NCBI RefSeq assembly: GCF_001494595.1
Contig: NZ_LN929908.1
Span: 3,688,468-3,752,467 of the forward strand
Reading direction: 5' to 3'
Source of the DNA: Mycobacterium sp. M26
GTDB lineage: Bacteria > Actinomycetota > Actinomycetes > Mycobacteriales > Mycobacteriaceae
DNA: 64,000 nucleotides
Each line of letters begins with the position of its first letter. Positions within the stretch are counted from its first letter, which is position 1. The notes below the pieces were generated by a model. That model saw only the letters and a list, made by a program, of their open reading frames with translations. It ran no database searches and had not been told where the DNA came from. Below, one piece after another: positions 31,756-41,600 of the stretch. A program made the translations under genes and the position numbers.

Positions 31756-33206
31756 TGAAGTGTCGCGCCGTACTTGCCGCCGTCCTGCTCGTTGCCCTGA
31801 CCGCCGGATGCGGCGGGGCCAACAAGGCCAAGGAGACGACGAGTTCGTCAGCCCCGCCCAGTTCCACCGCCGCCTCTGGCGCCGTCACCCCCGAGCAGGC
31901 CCGCGCCATCGCCAAAGAGGCCTACATCTACGGCTTCCCGATGGTCGACAGCTACCGCATCCAGTACTCCTACTTCGTCGACTCGCACAGCCCGGAGTAC
32001 AAGGGCGACTGGAACCAGGTGCACAGCATTGCCCGGGTCTATACCCCGGCCGACACCGCGGTGCAGACCCCGAACTCCGACACCCCGTACTCGATGCTCG
32101 GCGCTGATCTGCGGGCGGAGCCGCTGGTACTGACCATCCCGCCGATCGGCCAGGACCGGTACTTCTCGGTGCAGTTCGTCGACGCCTACACCTACAACTT
32201 CGCTTACGTCGGCAGCCGCACCACCGGCAACAGTGGCGGCAAGTACCTGCTGGCCGGGCCGGGCTGGAAGGGCGACAAGCCCGAGGGCATCAACGAGGTG
32301 ATCCGCTCCGACACCGACTTCGCGCTGGGCATCTACCGCACCCAGCTGTTCGGTCCCGACGACCTCGAGAACGTCAAAAACATCCAGGCCGGCTACACGG
32401 TGCAGCCGTTGTCGGCCTTCCTCAACCAGCCCGCGCCGCCGGCCGCTGCGCCGGTCAACTTCCCGGTGCCGCTGAGCCCGGATGAGGAGAAGACCTCGCC
32501 GAAGTTCTTCGAGTTGCTGAACTTCACCCTGCGCTACGCGCCGGTGTTGCCGTCGGAGAAGGAGATTCGCGACCGGTTCGCCACCATCGGCATCGGATCG
32601 GACGGCACGTTCAACGCCGACACGCTGACCCCGGAGATGCGCACGGCGATCACCGACGGGATGGCTGACGCCTGGACCGAACTGAACACCTTCAAGAAGG
32701 ACAAGCTGGAAACCGGGCAGGTGACCTCCGGTGACCTGTTCGGTTCCAAGGAGGAATTGAAGGACAACTACCTGTACCGGATGGCCGGGGCGGTGCTGGG
32801 CATCTTCGGCAACACCAAGGCCGAGGCGATGTACCCCAACTACAGCACCGACGCCGACGGGCAGCCGCTGACCGGCGCCAACAACTACACGCTGACCTTC
32901 CCGGCCGGCCAGCTGCCGCCGGTCAACGCGTTCTGGTCGCTGACGATGTACAAGATGCCGGAAAGCCTGCTGGTGGAGAACCCGATCAACCGGTATCTGA
33001 TCAACTCCCCCATGCTGCCCAACCTGGTCAAGAATCCGGACGGCAGCCTGACGCTGTACCTGCAGAACCAGTCGCCGGGTCCGGAGAAGGAAGCCAACTG
33101 GCTGCCCGCCCCGGCCGGACCGTTCTCGGCGATCCTGCGGCTGTACTGGCCCAAGCCGGATGCGCTCAACGGCACCTGGCAGCCACCGAAACTGGTGAAG
33201 GCCTGA
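31755..33206 (+). CDS. DUF1254/DUF1214 lipoprotein
   Basis: A 483-residue predicted lipoprotein. A short basic start and hydrophobic core end in lipobox LTAGC, followed by a Ser/Thr linker. DUF1254 begins at AIAKEAYIYGFPMVDSYRIQYSYF and includes TPNSDTPYSMLGADLRAEPLVLTIP. DUF1214 forms the C-terminus (NNYTLTFPAGQLPPVNAFWSLTMY to LYLQNQSPG and WLPAPAGPFSAILRLYWP). These paired domains are common in Actinobacteria and have no firmly established activity. The GTG at 31755 gives a complete lipoprotein signal; an ATG 8 codons upstream is possible. It sits between the two repeat-protein paralogues. Confidence 0.88.
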   Translation: MKCRAVLAAVLLVALTAGCGGANKAKETTSSSAPPSSTAASGAVTPEQARAIAKEAYIYGFPMVDSYRIQYSYFVDSHSPEYKGDWNQVHSIARVYTPADTAVQTPNSDTPYSMLGADLRAEPLVLTIPPIGQDRYFSVQFVDAYTYNFAYVGSRTTGNSGGKYLLAGPGWKGDKPEGINEVIRSDTDFALGIYRTQLFGPDDLENVKNIQAGYTVQPLSAFLNQPAPPAAAPVNFPVPLSPDEEKTSPKFFELLNFTLRYAPVLPSEKEIRDRFATIGIGSDGTFNADTLTPEMRTAITDGMADAWTELNTFKKDKLETGQVTSGDLFGSKEELKDNYLYRMAGAVLGIFGNTKAEAMYPNYSTDADGQPLTGANNYTLTFPAGQLPPVNAFWSLTMYKMPESLLVENPINRYLINSPMLPNLVKNPDGSLTLYLQNQSPGPEKEANWLPAPAGPFSAILRLYWPKPDALNGTWQPPKLVKA

Positions 33207-33300
33207 CCCCGCAACTCCCCTAGTCACGTCGTTCTTCCCTCGACGTGCCCTCCTCGCGCGTAGCCTGGTGAACATTAGGTGAACGAGAGGGGGCTCAATA

Positions 33301-33732
33301 GTGAACAGAACGCAAACGATCAGGGCCGGTGCGATGGCCGTCGCGCTCGCGACCATCTCGCTCGGTGTCGTTCCCAGCGCGACAGCCTGGGCCGATGGCG
33401 AATCGGGAGCGGTGACCGGAGCGGGCTTCGGGCCGACTGCCGGCGTGGGCGATGCCACCAGCTACACCGGCGGCTCGACGTCGAACAGCCCGTGCGGAGA
33501 GTCCTCGCCGTATGCCGGGGCCTTCCCGTCCACCACCTGCGCGGGCGCCTCGCTCGGCGTGGGTGACGCGTCCAGCTACACCGGCGGCGCGTCGGTCTCC
33601 AACCCGGGCGGTACCGCCAGCCTCGGCGTCGGCGACGTCAACAGCTACACCGGCGGCGGCACTCCCGGCGTCGCCGACAACGGAACCAACTCCACCACCA
33701 GGACGGTGAACTTCGGCCCCGGCCACCCCTGA
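33301..33732 (+). CDS. Secreted GVGD-SYTGG repeat protein, copy 2
   Basis: A 143-residue exported protein with an N-terminal signal (AGAMAVALATISLGVVPSATAWAD). Its repeats are GVGDATSYTGGSTS, GVGDASSYTGGASV and GVGDVNSYTGGGTPG, ending NGTNSTTRTVNFGPG. A Cys pair lies in the inter-repeat insert (SPCGESS and TTCAG). It matches copy 1 in order of elements and shares its C-terminal ~30 residues almost exactly, so the two arose by duplication. The GTG start has a strong AGAGGGGG site upstream. The stop lies 3 bp from the uvrD2 stop. The family is not recognised. Confidence 0.75.
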   Translation: MNRTQTIRAGAMAVALATISLGVVPSATAWADGESGAVTGAGFGPTAGVGDATSYTGGSTSNSPCGESSPYAGAFPSTTCAGASLGVGDASSYTGGASVSNPGGTASLGVGDVNSYTGGGTPGVADNGTNSTTRTVNFGPGHP

Positions 33733-33735
33733 GGT

Positions 33736-35844
33736 CTACTGGCGGGCGCGCACCAGATCGAGCACGTCGGCCCCGAACTGCTCGAGCTTGCGCGCACCGA
33801 TGCCCGGAATCGCCACCAGCGCGGCGTCGTCGGTAGGCAGTGACTCGGCGATGGCGATCAGGGTGTTGTCGGTGAAGACCACGTAGGCAGGCACTTTCAG
33901 CTCTTTGGCGGTCCGCAGCCGCCAGTCCTTGAGCTGGGTCAGTAACTCGTCGTCGATATCCACCGAGCAGGTTTCGCAGCGGCGCAACATGATCGCCGGT
34001 GGGGTGGTGAGCGCGGCGTTGCACACCCGGCAGCGGGGTGTCGCGCCACGCTGCCGGCGCGGCTTGTTCGGTGTGGGCTCGGCCTGGGTCTGCGGGGCGA
34101 TGCCGTTGAGGAACCGCGACGGGCGCCGGCCCTGCCTGCCGCCCGGGGTGCGGGCCAGCGCCCAGCTGAGCTCCAAATGCACTCGCGCACGGGTGATTCC
34201 GACGTACAACAGCCGGCGCTCTTCCTCGACGGCCTCACTATCGGGACCGTGGGCCAGCGCGTGGCTGATCGGCAGGGTGCCGTCGGCCAGGCCAACCAGG
34301 TACACCGCGTCCCACTCCAGGCCTTTGGCGGCGTGCAGCGAGGCCAGCGTGACGCCCTGAACCGTCGGTGGGTGGCGGGCGTCGGCACGCAGCCGCAACT
34401 CGGCGACCAGACCGGGCAGGTCGAGAGTCGGGCGGGTCGCGACCTCCTCGTCGACCAGTTCGGCCAACGCCGCCAACGCTTCCCACCGTTCGCGGGCCTT
34501 GGTGCCCGGCGGGGGTTCGGCGGTCAGCCCGAGTGGTTCCAGCACGGCGCGGACGATCTCGGGCAGCTCTCCGTCGACGTCACGGTCGGCCGCGCGCTGC
34601 AATGCCACCAGCGACTGACGGATCTCCTGGCGGCTGAAGAACCCTTCGCCGCCGCGCACCTGGAACGGGATACCGGCCTCGGTCAACGCCTCCTCGTACA
34701 CCTCCGATTGGGCGTTGATGCGGTAGAGGACCGCGATTTCGGCTGCGGCAGTGCCGGATTCGATGAGCTGCTTGATGGAGCGCGCCACCGCAGTAGCCTC
34801 GGCGACCTCGTCGGGATATTCGTGGAAGGTCGGTGACGGGCCGGGATCACGCTGGCCGACGAGGTGCAGCTTGCTGCCGGCCATCCGGCCGCGGGCCGCG
34901 GCGATGACGCGGTTGGCCAGTGACACCACCTGCGGTGTGGAGCGGTAGTCCCGTTCCAGGCGAACGACGGTGGCCTCCGGAAAACGTCGGGAGAAGTCGA
35001 GCAGGTAGCGCGGGGAAGCCCCGGTGAACGAGTAGATGGTCTGGTTCGCGTCGCCGACGACGGTCAGGTCGTCGCGGTTGCCCAGCCACGCCGAGAGCAC
35101 CCGCTGCTGCAGCGGGGTGACGTCCTGGTACTCGTCGACCACGAAACAGCGGTAGCGGTCCCGGAACTCCTCGGCGACCGCCGGGTCGTTCTCGATGGCA
35201 CCGGCGGTGTGCAGCAGCAGGTCGTCGAAGTCCAGCAGGGCGATACCGTCGCGGTTGGCTTTCAGCTTCTCGTAGGCGGCATAGACCATCGCCACCTTCT
35301 GGGCTTCCAGCGGGATATCGCGGCCATTCCTGGCCACCTCGGCGGCGTAGGCCTCCGGGCTGATCAGGGAGGCTTTGGCCCATTCGATCTCACCGGCCAG
35401 ATCGCGGACATTGTCGGTGCTGACCTGAAGTTTGGAGCGGTTCGCGGCCTGCGCGACGACGGCGAACTTGGAGTCCAGCAGCTGCCAGCCGGTATCCCCC
35501 ACGACCCGAGGCCAGAAGTACTGGAGCTGACGGCGGGCGGCGGCGTGGAACGTCAGCGCCTGCACCGAACCCACCGGGGCACCGGAGCCACCCGCGGCGT
35601 CCATGGCGCGCAGCCGGGCCCGCATCTCCCCGGCGGCCCGGGAGGTGAACGTCACCGCCAGCACCTGCCCGGCCGCGACGTGACCGTTGGACACCAGATG
35701 CCCGATGCGGTGGGTGATGGTGCGGGTCTTGCCGGTGCCCGCGCCCGCCAGCACGCACAGCGGCCCACGCGCGGCCAGCACGGCTTCGCGCTGCTCCTCG
35801 TCCAGGCCGGCCAGAAGGTCTGTGGTCACCGGCATGGCGTCCAT
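33736..35844 (-). CDS. uvrD2: SF1 DNA helicase UvrD2
   Basis: An approximately 702-residue 3'-5' helicase. Motifs in order: Q-motif GLDEEQREAV, Walker A AGAGTGKT, VTFTSRAAGEMRARL, DEYQDVTPLQQ, GDANQTIYSFTGA, the DYRST region, LASLHAAKGLEWDAVYLVGL and YVGITRA. The C-terminal part has a four-cysteine motif (CRVC and CETC) and an HRDC domain ending in PGIGARKLEQFG, the arrangement specific to mycobacterial UvrD2, which is essential in M. tuberculosis. The start among ATGs at 35865, 35844 and 35835 is uncertain; the middle one gives the family length of about 700. Confidence 0.95.
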   Translation of the reverse strand: MDAMPVTTDLLAGLDEEQREAVLAARGPLCVLAGAGTGKTRTITHRIGHLVSNGHVAAGQVLAVTFTSRAAGEMRARLRAMDAAGGSGAPVGSVQALTFHAAARRQLQYFWPRVVGDTGWQLLDSKFAVVAQAANRSKLQVSTDNVRDLAGEIEWAKASLISPEAYAAEVARNGRDIPLEAQKVAMVYAAYEKLKANRDGIALLDFDDLLLHTAGAIENDPAVAEEFRDRYRCFVVDEYQDVTPLQQRVLSAWLGNRDDLTVVGDANQTIYSFTGASPRYLLDFSRRFPEATVVRLERDYRSTPQVVSLANRVIAAARGRMAGSKLHLVGQRDPGPSPTFHEYPDEVAEATAVARSIKQLIESGTAAAEIAVLYRINAQSEVYEEALTEAGIPFQVRGGEGFFSRQEIRQSLVALQRAADRDVDGELPEIVRAVLEPLGLTAEPPPGTKARERWEALAALAELVDEEVATRPTLDLPGLVAELRLRADARHPPTVQGVTLASLHAAKGLEWDAVYLVGLADGTLPISHALAHGPDSEAVEEERRLLYVGITRARVHLELSWALARTPGGRQGRRPSRFLNGIAPQTQAEPTPNKPRRQRGATPRCRVCNAALTTPPAIMLRRCETCSVDIDDELLTQLKDWRLRTAKELKVPAYVVFTDNTLIAIAESLPTDDAALVAIPGIGARKLEQFGADVLDLVRARQ

Positions 35845-35927
35845 CTTGTCAGGGGCCGCCGACATTTCCCGGTGAGCGCCGCGCCGGTTGCGGGCATGAA
35901 CGGGGCCTCGGCTAGGTTGATGCACTT

Positions 35928-36179
35928 ATGAGTGCCAGCGATTCCCAGCTCACGATGTACACCACGGTGTGGTGCGGGTACTGCCGTCGTCTCAAGACGG
36001 CGCTGAAATCGGCGGGGATCCCCTACACCGAGGTCGACATCGAGGTGGATCCCGCCGCCGCCCAGTACGTGATGTCGGTCAACAACGGCAACCAGACCGT
36101 GCCGACGGTGAAGTTCGCCGACGGTTCGGCGCTGACCAACCCGAGCCTCAAAGAGGTTCAGGCCAAGCTGGCGTCCTAG
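35928..36179 (+). CDS. mrx1: Mycoredoxin (glutaredoxin-fold)
   Basis: An 83-residue thioredoxin-fold protein that reduces mycothiol mixed disulfides. The active site is TTVWCGYCRRLK, a CxxC near the N-terminus. The cis-proline loop is QTVPTVKFADG, and the helix-2 and helix-3 pattern matches Rv3198A. Length is right for mycoredoxin-1. It is divergent from uvrD2, with about 80 bp between the chosen starts. It belongs functionally with tpx and sigH elsewhere in the window as part of thiol homeostasis. Confidence 0.93.
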   Translation: MSASDSQLTMYTTVWCGYCRRLKTALKSAGIPYTEVDIEVDPAAAQYVMSVNNGNQTVPTVKFADGSALTNPSLKEVQAKLAS

Positions 36180-36250
36180 CCCGCGCCGAGATCGACGAAT
36201 TGGCGCGATCCACTCGACTTTTCGCGCCCATGTGTCGGTTTCGGCGAAAG

Positions 36251-37165
36251 TTAGGCGTGGGCCCAGGACTCGATGATCTCGCGGGCGATCGAGATCGAGC
36301 CGGGCAGCAGCAGCCGCGACTGTGAATCGCTGCTCCAGTCGCCCTGATCCAGTGCCTCGCGGACTTCGGCGCGGGTGAACCAGGCCGCCTCGGCGATCTC
36401 GCCGTCGTGGAAGGTGAACTCCTGCTCGGGGTCGCCGATGGCATGGAAGCCCACCATCAGCGAGCGCGGGAACGGCCACGGCTGGCTGCCCAGGTAGTGC
36501 GGGTCGCGCACGGTCAGGCCGATCTCCTCGGCGACCTCGCGCACCACGCACGACTCGAAGGACTCACCGGCCTCGACGAAACCGGCGATCAAGGAGAATA
36601 GCCGCGGCGGCCACACCGTCTGGCGGGCCAGCACTGCGCGGTCGTGCCCGTCGTGCACCAGCACGATGATGGCCGGGTCGATGCGCGGGAACTCCTCATT
36701 CCCGGTGAGCATGTTCACCCGCGACCAGCCGGCCTTGGCCAGCTTGGTCGGCGAGCCGTCGAGCGCGCTGAACCGGGCCTGGTCGTGCCAGTTGAGCAGC
36801 GCGGTGGCCGAGGCCACCAATTGGGCGCTGACGTCATCGAAGACGTGCCCGGCGCGGCGCAGATCCAGCACCTCGGCCTGCACACCGTCGGGCGCCTGCA
36901 GCGTCGAGCGCACCGCCCACACGTGACGGCCGTCGGCCACCCGGCCGAGGAACACCGCGTCGGCCGGAGGGGTGTCACCGACCTCGGTGGCGGCGCCGAG
37001 CACCACGCTGCCGTCGGCGATCAGGACCTGGTTGCGGTTGTCGACGCGCAGCAGCAGGGCGTCGGCCCAGCCGGCGATCGCGGCGTCGAGATCGGTGCGC
37101 AGCGCGTCGGCACGGTCGGCACCGACGCGTGAGAGCAGGGGGATGTTGCGCAGGGTGAAGGTCAC
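36251..37165 (-). CDS. nudC: NADH pyrophosphatase NudC
   Basis: A 304-residue Nudix hydrolase that cleaves NADH and can remove NAD caps from RNA. The Nudix box is GFVEAGESFESCVVREVAEEIG. The NudC-specific SQPWPFPRSLM follows it, giving substrate specificity. The N-terminal domain (NUDIX-like) is intact, but the four-cysteine zinc motif of the E. coli enzyme is not visible between the domains (LLNWHDQARFSALDGSPT instead of paired Cys), as I recall for actinobacterial forms. The GTG start lies 4 bp after the stop of the potassium-channel gene, suggesting one transcript. Confidence 0.93.
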   Translation of the reverse strand: MTFTLRNIPLLSRVGADRADALRTDLDAAIAGWADALLLRVDNRNQVLIADGSVVLGAATEVGDTPPADAVFLGRVADGRHVWAVRSTLQAPDGVQAEVLDLRRAGHVFDDVSAQLVASATALLNWHDQARFSALDGSPTKLAKAGWSRVNMLTGNEEFPRIDPAIIVLVHDGHDRAVLARQTVWPPRLFSLIAGFVEAGESFESCVVREVAEEIGLTVRDPHYLGSQPWPFPRSLMVGFHAIGDPEQEFTFHDGEIAEAAWFTRAEVREALDQGDWSSDSQSRLLLPGSISIAREIIESWAHA

Positions 37166-37169
37166 CGGC

Positions 37170-38243
37170 TCACTCTCCGGTGCTGCGGACGTAGAGCAGG
37201 CGGTCGGTGCTCTCGAGGGCGTCTGCGTTGGGGTCGTCGACCCGCAGCAGCTTTCCGTCGCGGACCACGCCGAGCACGATGTCGGGCAGGTGCCGCGGCG
37301 AGCCACCGACCTCCTTGGGTTCGACCTCCCGCTCGGCGATGGCGAATCCGGCGTCCGGGGTCAGCAGGTCTTCGATGATCTCGACAACGCTGGGTGTGCT
37401 GGTGGCGATGCCCAGCAGGCGCCCGGCGGTCTCCGAGGACACCACCACCGAGTCCGCCCCGGATTGGCGCAGCAGGTGCTGATTCTCGGCCTCGCGCACC
37501 GAGGCGATGATCTTGGCCTTGGGCGCCAGTTCCCGCGCAGTGAGCGTGACGAGCACCGCGGTGGGATCGCTGTTGGTGGCCACGATGATGGAGTGCGCGT
37601 GCTGGGCGCCGGCCAGCCGCAGCACATCGGATTTGTTGGCGTCTCCGCGCACCGTGACGAGACCGGCCGAGTTGGCTCGGTCCAGTGAGGTCTGGTCGGT
37701 GTCGACGACGACGATGTCGGCGGGCGCGGCGCCGTCGCCGATCATCGCGGCCACCGCGGTTCTGCCCTTCGTGCCGTAGCCGATGACGACGGTGTGGTTA
37801 CGCACGCTGTTCCTCCAACGCTGGATCTTGAGAGCCTGCCGCGACGCCGTGGTCAGCGTTTCCACGGTGGTACCGACCAACACGATCAGGAATGCCACCC
37901 GCAGCGGCGTGATGACCAGGACGTTAACCAGTCGGGCCGTCTCGGTATAGGGCGTGATGTCGCCGTAGCCGGTGGTCGACAGTGACACCGTGGCGTAGTA
38001 GAAGCAGTCCAGGAACGTCAGCGGGTCGTCGCGGACGTCGCGGTAGCCGTCGCGGTCGAGGTAGACGATGAGGACGGCGGCGAACAGGGCGCCGAACGCG
38101 TAGAGCAGGCGCCGCGCGATGCGCCGTCCGGGGCTGACGAACTTCTCGGGGATGTGCAGGTAGTCGACGAGCGCACTGTCCGGTTTGGCGGCCAGATTCT
38201 CGTCGATCGCTTCGAGCCTGCGCCGCAATCTACCTTTGGCCAC
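37170..38243 (-). CDS. Potassium channel with TrkA-N (RCK) domain
   Basis: A 357-residue two-helix channel subunit (Rv3200c-like). The first helix is about LLYAFGALFAAVLIVYL. The pore loop carries the K+ selectivity filter TTGYGD (90-95), and a second helix follows (LVNVLVITPLRVAFLIVLVG). A cytoplasmic RCK domain begins HTVVIGYGTKGRTAVAAMI (GxGxxG nucleotide-binding pattern) and is followed by a TrkA-C-like part. Such channels open in response to a nucleotide or cation ligand. It is first in a probable two-gene unit with nudC, perhaps sensing NAD(H) state, which is inference only. Confidence 0.92.
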   Translation of the reverse strand: MAKGRLRRRLEAIDENLAAKPDSALVDYLHIPEKFVSPGRRIARRLLYAFGALFAAVLIVYLDRDGYRDVRDDPLTFLDCFYYATVSLSTTGYGDITPYTETARLVNVLVITPLRVAFLIVLVGTTVETLTTASRQALKIQRWRNSVRNHTVVIGYGTKGRTAVAAMIGDGAAPADIVVVDTDQTSLDRANSAGLVTVRGDANKSDVLRLAGAQHAHSIIVATNSDPTAVLVTLTARELAPKAKIIASVREAENQHLLRQSGADSVVVSSETAGRLLGIATSTPSVVEIIEDLLTPDAGFAIAEREVEPKEVGGSPRHLPDIVLGVVRDGKLLRVDDPNADALESTDRLLYVRSTGE

Positions 38244-38294
38244 GCGACTCCATCACCTTGCGCCCGGCTACCACCACATGAGCATTATGTACCC

Positions 38295-38699
38295 ATGCCG
38301 ACGACGACACCGGAACCCGCACGCACCAACAGCCAGCTGCCCGCCTACCGCACGGCGGCGATGCTGATCGCGATCGGCCTCGGCCACTTCGCCGCGCCCA
38401 AGCCGTTCGACACGATCGTGCCCGCCGAACTGCCGGGCGATCCCCGGTTCTACACCTATGCCTCCGGTGTCGCCGAAGTCGGTGTGGGCGCCATGCTGCT
38501 GGTGCCGCGGACCCGTCGGGCCGGAGCGCTGGCGGCGGTCGCGCTGTATCTGGCGGTGTTCCCGGCCAACATCAACATGGTGCGGCTGTGGTGGGACAAG
38601 CCGCTGCCGATGAAGCTGGCCGCGCTGGCCCGACTGCCGTTCCAGGTGCCGATGATCACCCAGGCGCTGGCGATCAGGCGCAACGCTCCCCGCTACTAG
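38295..38699 (+). CDS. DoxX-like small membrane protein
   Basis: A 134-residue protein with four predicted membrane helices (TAAMLIAIGLGHFAAP; YASGVAEVGVGAMLLV; GALAAVALYLAVFPANI; LARLPFQVPMITQAL), the pattern of the DoxX/DUF4267 group. The sequence FPANINMVRLWWDKP between helices 3 and 4 is typical of these proteins. Its 3' end overlaps the 3' end of the AdnAB gene on the other strand by 26 bp. Function is unknown; relatives are tied to redox or envelope stress. Confidence 0.8.
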   Translation: MPTTTPEPARTNSQLPAYRTAAMLIAIGLGHFAAPKPFDTIVPAELPGDPRFYTYASGVAEVGVGAMLLVPRTRRAGALAAVALYLAVFPANINMVRLWWDKPLPMKLAALARLPFQVPMITQALAIRRNAPRY

Positions 38700-41600
38700 C
38701 CGCGGCGAGCAGTTCCACCAATTCGTCTGCCCCGGCGAGGTTTTCGGGCATGACGGTCTTTCCCGAGCGCACGTAGTGGAAGGCCGCGCGCACGCAGGAT
38801 TCCGGCTGGCCGGTCAGGGCTGCCCAGGCCAGGCGGTAGACCGCGAGCTGGATGGCGGCGTGCTTGCGGGCCTGCTCGTCGGCGGGCGGTTCGCCGGTCT
38901 TCCAGTCGACCACGGTGACGCTGCCGTCCGGGTCCGCGAAGACGGCGTCGATGCGGCCGCGGATCACGGTGTCGCCGATGGCCATCTCGAAGGGCACTTC
39001 GACGTCCACCGGGGTGCGCAGCGCCCACGGGGAAGCAGTGAACCTGTCCTGCAGCGCGGCCAGTTCAGCAGTCTGGCTGGGCCCGTCGTCGACCGCGCCG
39101 GGCAGGTCGTCGAGGTCGAAGAGCCGCTCGGCGCCGTAGAACCGCTGCACCCATTCATGGAAGGCGGTACCCAGGATGGCGTGCGGATCCGGTCGGGACG
39201 GCAGCCGGCGGGTCAGCCGCCGGGCCGCCCCCACCGGGTCGCGGTCGAGTTCGACCAGCGCGCTGACCGACAGCTGACCGGGCAGGGCGGGCGCCGGCGG
39301 CTCGGCGGTGCGGGCGCGTTCGGCCAGCAGTGCGTCGACGTCGGCGGCCCAGCCCTCGGGGTCGGTGTCGGTGTGCTCGGGCAGCCCGCCGGCCAGGGCG
39401 GCCTGCACCAGCGCCGCCCCCCGCTCGACGTCACGTCGGGTGCGACCCAGCGGGTCGGCGGGCCAGACCGCTTCGCGGGTGATGCCCTGCAACGGGTTTG
39501 GTTCACCGTCGGCGGGTTCGGGCGCCCAGTGCTCGACCTCGCCGCACGGCTGGCCGGCCTCGGCGGCGGCGTCGATGATCTCCTTGATCTCGACGAGGAA
39601 GTCCGACGGCCCGCGCGGCGTGGACCCGGTGAGCCCCCAGTGATGACCGGTCAGCAGCAGGGTGTCCTCGGCGCGGGTGATCGCGACGTACAGCAGCCGG
39701 CGTTCCTCGTCGATGCGACGCTGACCCAGTTGATCGCGGTGGGCAATGATGCTGTCGGACAGCCCTTTTCGGTCGGCGACCGTGGCGGTGTCCAGCACCG
39801 GCACCCCGTGCAGCCCTTCGTGGGCGCGGTCGCCGCGTAGCAGCGGCGGCAGGTCGGAGGGGTCGGACAGCCAGGTCCGCTTGGACGCGGTGGACGGGAA
39901 CACCCGGGCCGACAGGTGCGGGACGGCCACCACCTGCCATTCCAATCCCTTGGCGGCATGGACGGTGAGGATCTGCACCCGGTCAGTGGCGACGCTGACC
40001 TCCGCGGGCGCCAAACCGTTCTCGATCGTCATCGCAGCGTCGAGGTAGGCCAGCAGGTCCTCGATGCCGATACCGGGCCGCTGGGTGTAGTCGGCGACGA
40101 CGTCGGCGAACCGGTCCAGATGCTCAGCACCGGTCCAGCCTGCGGCCACCGGCCGGGCCGCGCGGGCCTCGACATCCACCCCGAGGGTGCGGCGCACCTC
40201 GGCGACCAGTTCGGTGACCGGATGGCTCAATAGTGTTCGCAGCCGGGCCAATTCGTCGGCCAGTTCGGTGATCCGCCGATACCCCTCTTCGGAGTAGGCG
40301 CCCGCCGGGCCGGGATCGGCCAGCGCGTCGGCCAGGCTGGCGTCATCGGCGTCGGGTGCGGTGGCGGCGATGATCTGCTCCAGGCCGGCTGCCGCGGCCC
40401 GCTGCCCGCCGAGGAGGACGGCGCGACGCCACAGCGCGGCGACGTCGTGGGCGCCCAGCCGCCAGCGTGGACCGGTCAGCACCCGCATGGCCGCCCCACC
40501 GGCTGCCGGGTCAGCGACCAGCCGCAGCATCGCCACCACGTCCGCGACCTCCGGGATGGACAGCAGGCCGGCCAGTCCGACCACCTCGACCGGAACCCCG
40601 CGCGCGGTCAGCGCCTCGGCCATCGGGCCGGCATCGGCGTTGCGCCGCACCAGCACTGCGGCGGTCGGCGGCGGGCCGCCCTGCTCGGCGGCCTGCGTGT
40701 AGCGCCGCGCGATGTGGTCGGCCACCCAGTCCCGTTCGGTGGCGACGTCGGTGAGCAGCGCGCAGGTGACGGTGCCCGGCTCCGCACCGGGGCGGGATTG
40801 CAGCGGGCGCACCGCCACCGACCGGCGACGGGCTTCGGCGGATACCTCGTTGGCGACGTGCAGGGTGGTCGGCGGATTACGCCAACTGGTGCGCAACTCC
40901 AGCGTCGGGGCCGGGCTGCCGTCCGAGAGCGGGAAGTCGGTGGTGAACCGCGGCAGGTTGGTGGCCGACGCCCCGCGCCAGCCGTAGATGGACTGGATCG
41001 GGTCGCCGACCGCGGTCAGGGCCAGGCCGTCGTCGGCTCCCCCGCCGAACAATGAGGACAGCGCGATCCGCTGGGCGTGGCCGGTGTCCTGGTACTCGTC
41101 GAGCAGGACCACCCGGTAACGGCTGCGCAGTTCGGCTCCGACCTGTGGGCAGGCGGCGGCCAACCGGGCCGCCGCCGACATCTGGGACCCAAAGTCCATC
41201 ACCTTTTCGGCCCGCATCCGGCGATGGACGGCGTCGATCAGCGGCACCAGGGCGGCACGCTCGGTCTGGGTGGCCAGCATGCCGAGCAGGAACTGGCTGG
41301 GTCCGCGGTCGCGCTGGTAGCGGCCGGCGGGCAGGGTGTGCACCAGGCGTTCCAGTTCGACGTGGGTGTCGCGGAGTTGCTCGGTGTCGACCAGGTGCTC
41401 GGCCAGTTCACCGGCGAGCCGCAGCACCATCTCGGTGACGCGCGCCGGGTCCTTGTCGGTGTCCAGCGGTCCGGGATGGGAGCGGACCACGTCGTAGGCC
41501 AGCTGCCACATCTCGGTTTCGCTGAGCAGCCGGGCGTCGGGCTCGACCGGCAGCAGCAGTCCGTACTCGCGCAGCAGCGTGCCCGCGAACGCGTGGTAGG

